A DNA stretch of 64,000 nt from Planococcus citri (lineage: Eukaryota > Arthropoda > Insecta > Hemiptera > Pseudococcidae). Below, piece after piece: positions 58,801-64,000 of this stretch. How positions within the stretch are numbered: position 1 is the stretch's first letter; each line of letters opens with the position of its first letter. The translations under genes were made by a program, and so were the position numbers. The notes under the pieces were generated by a model. That model was not told where the DNA came from. It saw only the letters and a program-made list of their open reading frames with translations, and did not search any database. Location of the stretch: assembly GCF_950023065.1 (NCBI RefSeq), contig NC_088680.1:42706559-42770558 (forward strand), written 5' to 3'.

Positions 58801-59128
58801 GACGAGACTGACGAGACACTCCTGTTGAGGATGTACATTTTTATACGTACCAAAAAACAAAAATTTTTATCAATTTTTACCAGAATGAAGTTTTTTTTCT
58901 TCGAAATATCACAATCGAACGGCTGAAAATACAGGAAGTGAGGATGGGAGGGGGTAAAGTGTCAAAAATATCCGGAGAATTTTTTTCCTCAAGGGGCATC
59001 ATCTGAGAACGTTATGAAAAATATCAGAGTGAGGCCTGATATTTCACTTCCTCCGGCCAGATCCTTTAAATGAAAATTACATTCAGTACGCAATAATTGA
59101 GGAGGAAAAAAGCTTCATCAGCACATAT

Positions 59129-59310
59129 TTGTTTATAATAATACAGTCAATACATCTTCCTAGACCCAAGTTCAAATATTCATCATCTCCGCTCTCTCCT
59201 CAAGTTTTCGAAACTCGCAGAATATACGTATGTAGAGCACACCAAGAGCGGAGACAGTGGTACCGGCGGAGCATGCAAACAATTCTGGGCAATCATGTAG
59301 AAAACATCGG
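59129..59310 (+). other. Weak orphan exon candidate
   Basis: An acceptor-like CGAAACTCGCAG (ending about 59219) and a donor GGTAAGTT (GT at 59312) bracket a stretch of about 92 bp with balanced composition. Two frames are nearly open: one reads YVCRAHQERRQWYRRSMQTI, another EHTKSGDSGTGGACKQFWAI then stop. Neither was recognised, and it is on the opposite strand to Pde9. Confidence 0.25.
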
Positions 59311-59329
59311 GGTAAGTTTATAGATACCT

Positions 59330-60980
59330 AGACCTACCAAAATCGTATACGTACAACGCACGCATGAACTCTCACATATACGATTACAATTGCCAGCATT
59401 GAAATGCTACAGTATAATTAAACGCTTAATTTGTACCTATGATTGCTTCCTTGTAAACGAATATCTGAGGTTTAATATCGCTTAGGATTTCAAATTAAAG
59501 CTGAATGAGGTTTCTGACATTCATCTTGTGTATGGTATGTATAGTATACGCGGGGAGTGAGGTGTTTGTTCGCGGTGTTTGCGTGTTGTGTTTTCGCAAA
59601 AGCGAGTTATAAACGCGTGTAATTTGGTAATCAAATCACGTCGATACGAGCTGCCTCTTTCATTAGGCCTAGTATGTGCCACGATTTGACTAGGCGTTCA
59701 ACGAGCCTTTGAATTAAACATCTTTTTACCGGAGACATGACTGTGACGTTTATGCTACATATATTTTTATACTCGGCGCTTTCTGCTGCTTATACGAGTC
59801 TATAGCTACGTTTACGCAGCTACAAAGTAACCTTTGAAATGAGTATAATATTATAGGCATGTATAAATGTATCTTGGAATTACGTACATTCAACGCCTTC
59901 TTGAAAGGTTCGAGTTTATAGCATATTTGAGTAAACATTCTCTATCACGTTGAAAGTATATTTTAAGAGGTTAGTTATCTTCAATTCAAGTAAGTATAGC
60001 GAGTACTAAGGGACTCTAGTTACTCGTTTATAAATTTTGTCGAGACGAGATAAAGTTGACATTTCATTCGCCAGCACTCATACCTCTACCCCTTCATTCG
60101 TCTTTATACAATGGAATAATGGAAATAAATGTCAATTTAATTAATACCCGAGAAATTTACTTCAGACTTGAAAACGATCCCAGTGAGAACGGGGAGATGA
60201 ACTCGATAAGAACAAACTGTACCGACGTGTAAATGAAGAAGTATACTGTTTAATTCACACAATGGGTCTTGATTTCTTGCTCGAAATTTTACAGAACGTG
60301 CACTGGTTTGATATGTACGCGTATAATGAATAATTACGTAATAGTGGAAAATTTCCACGCTTTTGTTCATCTCTGAATTAGAGTAAAGTAATTTTCTTGT
60401 TTTCTTGCGTTGAATTTTTTGCCAGAGGTGTAGAAAAATCAGGCTAGTGCTCTATCAGAGGTATGAGTACTTTACAATATTCGTACTTTGTCTCATTTTG
60501 TCGATTGGCTGAAAACAGAGTCAGGTATTTTTTTCTCAACGATTTATGGGAAAATGAGACTGCTCCTAACGCAAAACTATCCTTCCTCGATTTTCCTTTG
60601 CAGCCTCCTAAATTCCACGGAACTTTCAACCCCTTCCCTCCCAATTCCAAGCACTCCTTCAAAACGTCGTTTCTCCAGGTGATTTTTTTGAGTTCAGTGG
60701 AGTTTGCACCCTACAACCTTCAAGATGAACTTTTTTAAATTTCAGTAGGCAGGATTCAATTCAAAATTCTATCAAAGTGCTTCTGGGTAATTCTCAGAAA
60801 AAAAGGTCAATTTTGATGTGCATAATTTTGAAAAATAAAAATAATTTTTTTGGAAAATTTCAAGTGGGAATCATTTGTATAGGTGTCCCAGATCCCTGTT
60901 CTAGTGTTGGCCTCAATTCAATCCCCCCCACTGTGGACCCCGGCCCCCCTAAAACAGCGATAATTAGGATTCGGCCCTCA
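59330..60980. other. Stretch without recognised gene
   Basis: Only short unsupported ORFs and a decayed copy of the CTCCTGGCGCA repeat near 60563 were seen. Confidence 0.55.
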
Positions 60981-60984
60981 TCGA

Positions 60985-61250
60985 TATGTAATATGTCGAT
61001 TGATATGTTTTCGAGGTCGTAGAATTCGAATCTGGAGTTATTTTTTATGTAGAGGTGGAGGGGGAGGCGTGGGGAGGGGAAAAATGTCAAATTTTGCTTA
61101 TATTATCGTGTAATATGTCAATTTATGTTTTTCAGGCCGCAAAGTTCGAATCTGGACTTATTTTTATGGTAGGGGTAGAGGTGAGGTGTGGGGAGGGAGA
61201 AAATGTCAAATTTTGCTTGTTTTATCGTGTAATATGTCGACTAGCGCGAT
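60985..61250 (+). repeat. Two-copy ~120-bp repeat AATATGTCGATTGATATGTT
   Basis: Each copy has a (T/C)GTAATATGTC(G/A)AT motif, CAAAGTTCGAATCTGGA-type text, a G-rich AGGGGTAGAGGTGAGG part and AAATGTCAAATTTTGCTT. The reverse complement matches segments inside the satellite at 44540-44625 and 44975-45065. Confidence 0.8.
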
Positions 61251-61274
61251 AAAAGTACAGCTGTCTGAAATTTG

Positions 61275-62955
61275 GCCAAGTCGAAGGACAAATGGGCGCT
61301 GGACAAGCCAAAGGACAATCTCAACGTTTTTTCGTTTCTAGCCTTACCTACTGGACATTATTCGATTTTTAACACGTAATAAATGTGTACTTATCATGTA
61401 GAATAACTTCCCTTTCTCAATTATCGTTTTTGGCGGGTTCATCAGGGTAAATAAAAAGGCAAGCCGAAGGACACCAATTTTGCGAAATATCATATTTTCA
61501 GAGACGAGTACGATCAGAACGAGCATTGCGTAGGTTATGAGAATAACATTGCGGGGTAACATTTTTATGAAGACAGTGAACCAGTGCAGCCACTCTCCAG
61601 AAAAAAATATTGGATTGGGAAGCTACCAAAAATAATTGAAAATTGCTCTAAAATTTGCGCAAAAAGTGTGTGACAGTTTTCAAATGTGAAATGTCAGCTT
61701 CCTATGGACTTATTCCAATTGCAATTTGCACAATAATGGACCTTCGTGTTCTATGATAATGAGAACGTGCCAAGTTTTCCCCAAAAAAATGAAGTTCATG
61801 ACACTTTATAACATTCATTTTCAAAAACATGGTGTGTGACAGCCAAGTCGAAGGACATTTGGGGTATAAAATCGAATGTACACCAATGAAAGGAGGGGCT
61901 AAAAATTTCAATATCATATGTGAAATGTGTGGGGGATGATCCTTGAATGGACAAAAAAAAAAAAAAAATTCATGCTAAAACCTTTGAGAAATTTGCCATG
62001 TACACGATTTTTACCTTTTTCTGAGAATTACCCTTCTAATAAATTCCATTATTTTGAGCTCGATAAATGGATTGGTAAGAAATCTAGAAAAATCTTTTCA
62101 AGAAATAAATCAACGAAAAAAAAAGGAGGATTTACAGAACAACATTTTTTTCAAATATTTTAATTTTTGAGAGAAGAGTGATAGAAAGGAGAGTGGAAAA
62201 AAGGTTGGAAAAATTTACGAGTCAGAATTTTTCAATTTTCCAAGAGAACTGAAATTAAGAAAAAAAAGTATAAGTTCAGAACTCTGAAAAGAAATAGCGA
62301 TTTTTCAGGACAAATTTTTTTCTCATTTGAAAAAAAAAGATAAAAATGAAGAAAAAGAGTGAAAATTTTGAAAAAAGAACACTGAAAATACATAAATGAA
62401 TAAAGAATTTCATAGTTTCCTAAAAAAAAAACTAAGAATGGAAAAAGTTGGACTTTACAATTTCGGCAAAAAACAGCACTTTATGACTTTTTTGGCAAGA
62501 CAGCAAGACAAGGGCAAGATCACAACTAACTACCAAACAGCAGCAGGACCATTACACACCCTTTGAAAATTATAACACATTCTGTTGATTTTCAGACATC
62601 TACATCAACAGGTCAACATTTAAAAAATATGAGTGTTTTTTTTTCGGAAAAAGTTTATAAATTCACCAAAAATGTGTACCCTTGGTACTTCTGCGATTTG
62701 AAAAAATTACTGAATCGATACTCTTTTTGGGAGAGAGAATAATTTTAGTATAGTGTTTTTAGCAACAATTTTTCAAACAACATCTCAATTGATACCAGCT
62801 CTAGGAAAATTGAGAAAGTTTACTTCTCTCAATGGAAAAGAGAGAAGAGAAACTAGATGATAGGAGTTCTAAATCACTTGTAACCGATTACCCCTCTGAC
62901 CCCTCCCCCTTAGCTGTCCTCTCAAAAATGGTAAAAATATAAAGGAATCAACGTT
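61275..62955. other. Stretch with AAGTCGAAGGACA motifs, no gene
   Basis: Four copies of a CAAG(T/C)C(G/A)AAGGACA motif lie at about 61277, 61304, 61460 and 61844. The rest is A-rich without recognised features. Confidence 0.5.
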
Positions 62956-62957
62956 TA

Positions 62958-63515
62958 TTAAGCTACTTCTACAACGGCGTTCCATATGCTGGTCGCTGGG
63001 AAAGAACAGCAGATCTGCAAGTTCCAACCCAACAAGTACTGGCTACAGTTGAATCAATCGCAAATACATTCCGAAACGTTACAGAGAACAACTACTACTG
63101 TAGTAATTAGTTGGCTGATGAGCTTTTACACTGAAATATAACAATTGTCAGCACTAGCACTATGAAGCGTAACAGGCCGGAGCTATCAAAACGAATGCTG
63201 AAGGCGCAGAGAGGCGACGTACACCGCACCAGATTCATGTACTCGAATGATCGCATTTTAGCTTCATACGTTCCGAAGTCGAGGAAGGTCGTCGTAATGT
63301 TGTCAACATCGCAGGTGGAACAAGGTCGAGTTGACGAGACAAACAATAAACCAGTCGTTATCAATTTTTATAACGAAACAATATCTGGTGTAGATACCCT
63401 GAATCAGCTGATGCACTCAAAGAAAACAGCCCGTCGGACTAGACGATGGACTCTTCGCTATTTTTTTGCTGTTCTGGACATCGCAGGAGTCAGCTCATTT
63501 GTAATCCACTAGTTA
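62958..63515 (+). pseudogene. piggyBac-type transposase, middle/C-terminal fragment
   Basis: The frame reads PTQQVLATVESIANTFRNVT, then a TAG at 63108, LADELLH, a TGA at 63132, and then from 63162 MKRNRPELSKRML, KVVVMLSTSQVEQGRVDE, NKPVVINFYNETISGVDTLN, KTARRTRRWTLRYFFAVLDI. These match the piggyBac transposase DDE-domain pattern (the KKN/MKRNRPELP, GGVDTLDQM and TRRWPL regions). The N-terminal third and the Cys-rich tail are missing, and two in-frame stops break it, so it is dead. Confidence 0.85.
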
Positions 63516-63676
63516 ATGAAAATAATTTTAGTCCATATATGTAGGTCTGGCTTTGCTGGCGAATAGACGACAAATCCACAACGGCAATGAAAGCCTAGCA
63601 TTGTTTTGTCCAGCGTCATGTAGGTGCTAGGACTGCTAGGTCGATAATTTTGCTGGCAGTTCCTCAAAAAACTTGA
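63516..63676. other. Spacer between the two transposase-like fragments
   Basis: Short non-coding stretch between the truncated plus-strand fragment and the minus-strand acidic ORF. No terminal repeat recognised. Confidence 0.4.
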
Positions 63677-63900
63677 TCACGTTTCTCTGAATAAAGCAAA
63701 TCTGTCTCCTTCAACTCTTGGTCCTGGCGCGTTTGAGGAATCTTCCTCCTCAGAACTGCTTTCATCAGAGGTAGCATCTACTTCGGCTGATTCCTCTTCT
63801 ACGTCACTTAGTTGTTCATGCTCGTTATCATCGTATTCATCGTCGATGGATTCATTATCAGCAGCTTCATTATTATTCGCGGCCATTTTTGAAAGCCGAA
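63677..63900 (-). pseudogene. Acidic N-terminal fragment, piggyBac-like
   Basis: On the minus strand a start at about 63885 (MAANNNEAADNESIDDEYDD) leads into a Glu/Asp/Ser-rich stretch (SDESSSEEEDSSNAPGPR) that stops at 63677. Acidic leaders of this kind head many piggyBac transposases, but no DDE domain follows, and the neighbouring fragment is in the opposite orientation. It may be a separate truncated copy or an exon ending at a GT near 63680. Confidence 0.4.
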
Positions 63901-64000
63901 TGAGGTTTGAAATGTGAAGAACATAGAGGTTGACCAATTTTAAATGCTTAGCAAACAGCTGAATGATTGTCAAGCCATTTCACTCTAACCTTTTTTTTTC

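Larger units (their letters stand above)
56139..59128. other. Pde9 upstream intron or flank with satellites
   Basis: Dominated by two interleaved satellite families (56640-58800). No exon was recognised here on the minus strand. Confidence 0.65.

Noticed and set aside
60137..60740. ORFs of 72-91 residues on both strands as upstream Pde9 exons
   Set aside because: No phase-compatible donor/acceptor pair and no resemblance to PDE9 N-termini.

Overview
This window is nuclear DNA from an animal, almost certainly an insect. The genes have many small exons with GT-AG introns, the DNA is AT-rich, and introns and spacers are full of satellites, MITEs and dead transposons. A hemipteran such as a scale insect or mealybug is my guess from general composition only. 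No bacterial, viral or organellar genes were seen.

Layout. (1) 180-7876, plus strand: the 3' three quarters of Imp (IGF2BP), an mRNA-binding protein. Nine exons carry an RRM, four KH domains with intact GxxG loops, and a short tail. The next ~6 kb looks like a very long 3' UTR. It holds twin GCGCATGCGC palindromes, a GC-rich foldable island, and a spaced series of look-alike hairpins built on GTTGCCAAGTTTCA. (2) 18869-20176, plus strand: a two-exon gene for a basic protein that ends in a run of nine-residue SDSDTNSNK repeats. A hAT-type MITE loaded with TATCGATA motifs sits just upstream. (3) 23058-56138, minus strand: cyclic-GMP phosphodiesterase 9 (Pde9). Thirteen exons cover the whole catalytic domain and an extended serine-rich tail; the first exon or exons lie further upstream and were not found. 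This gene converges with gene 2. (4) 56.1-64 kb: upstream Pde9 intron or flank with satellites, one weak orphan exon, and piggyBac transposase debris.

The Pde9 introns (up to 15 kb) act as a repeat trap. They hold an RTE-like reverse transcriptase pseudogene split by a 153-bp near-perfect palindrome, a hAT MITE with an exact 8-bp target duplication, two other inverted-repeat elements, and arrays with periods of about 22, 133 and 150 bp. A 145-bp array framed by a ~55-bp array lies just upstream of the first visible Pde9 exon. One short AAAAGTCTTGCTTTTTG-type satellite occurs in both Imp and Pde9 introns, in both orientations.

The three genes have no evident shared pathway: Imp controls mRNA fate, Pde9 lowers cGMP, and the middle gene is unrecognised. 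Exon boundaries were read by eye from splice sites and reading phase; all Imp and Pde9 junctions agree in phase except one Imp junction discussed below.
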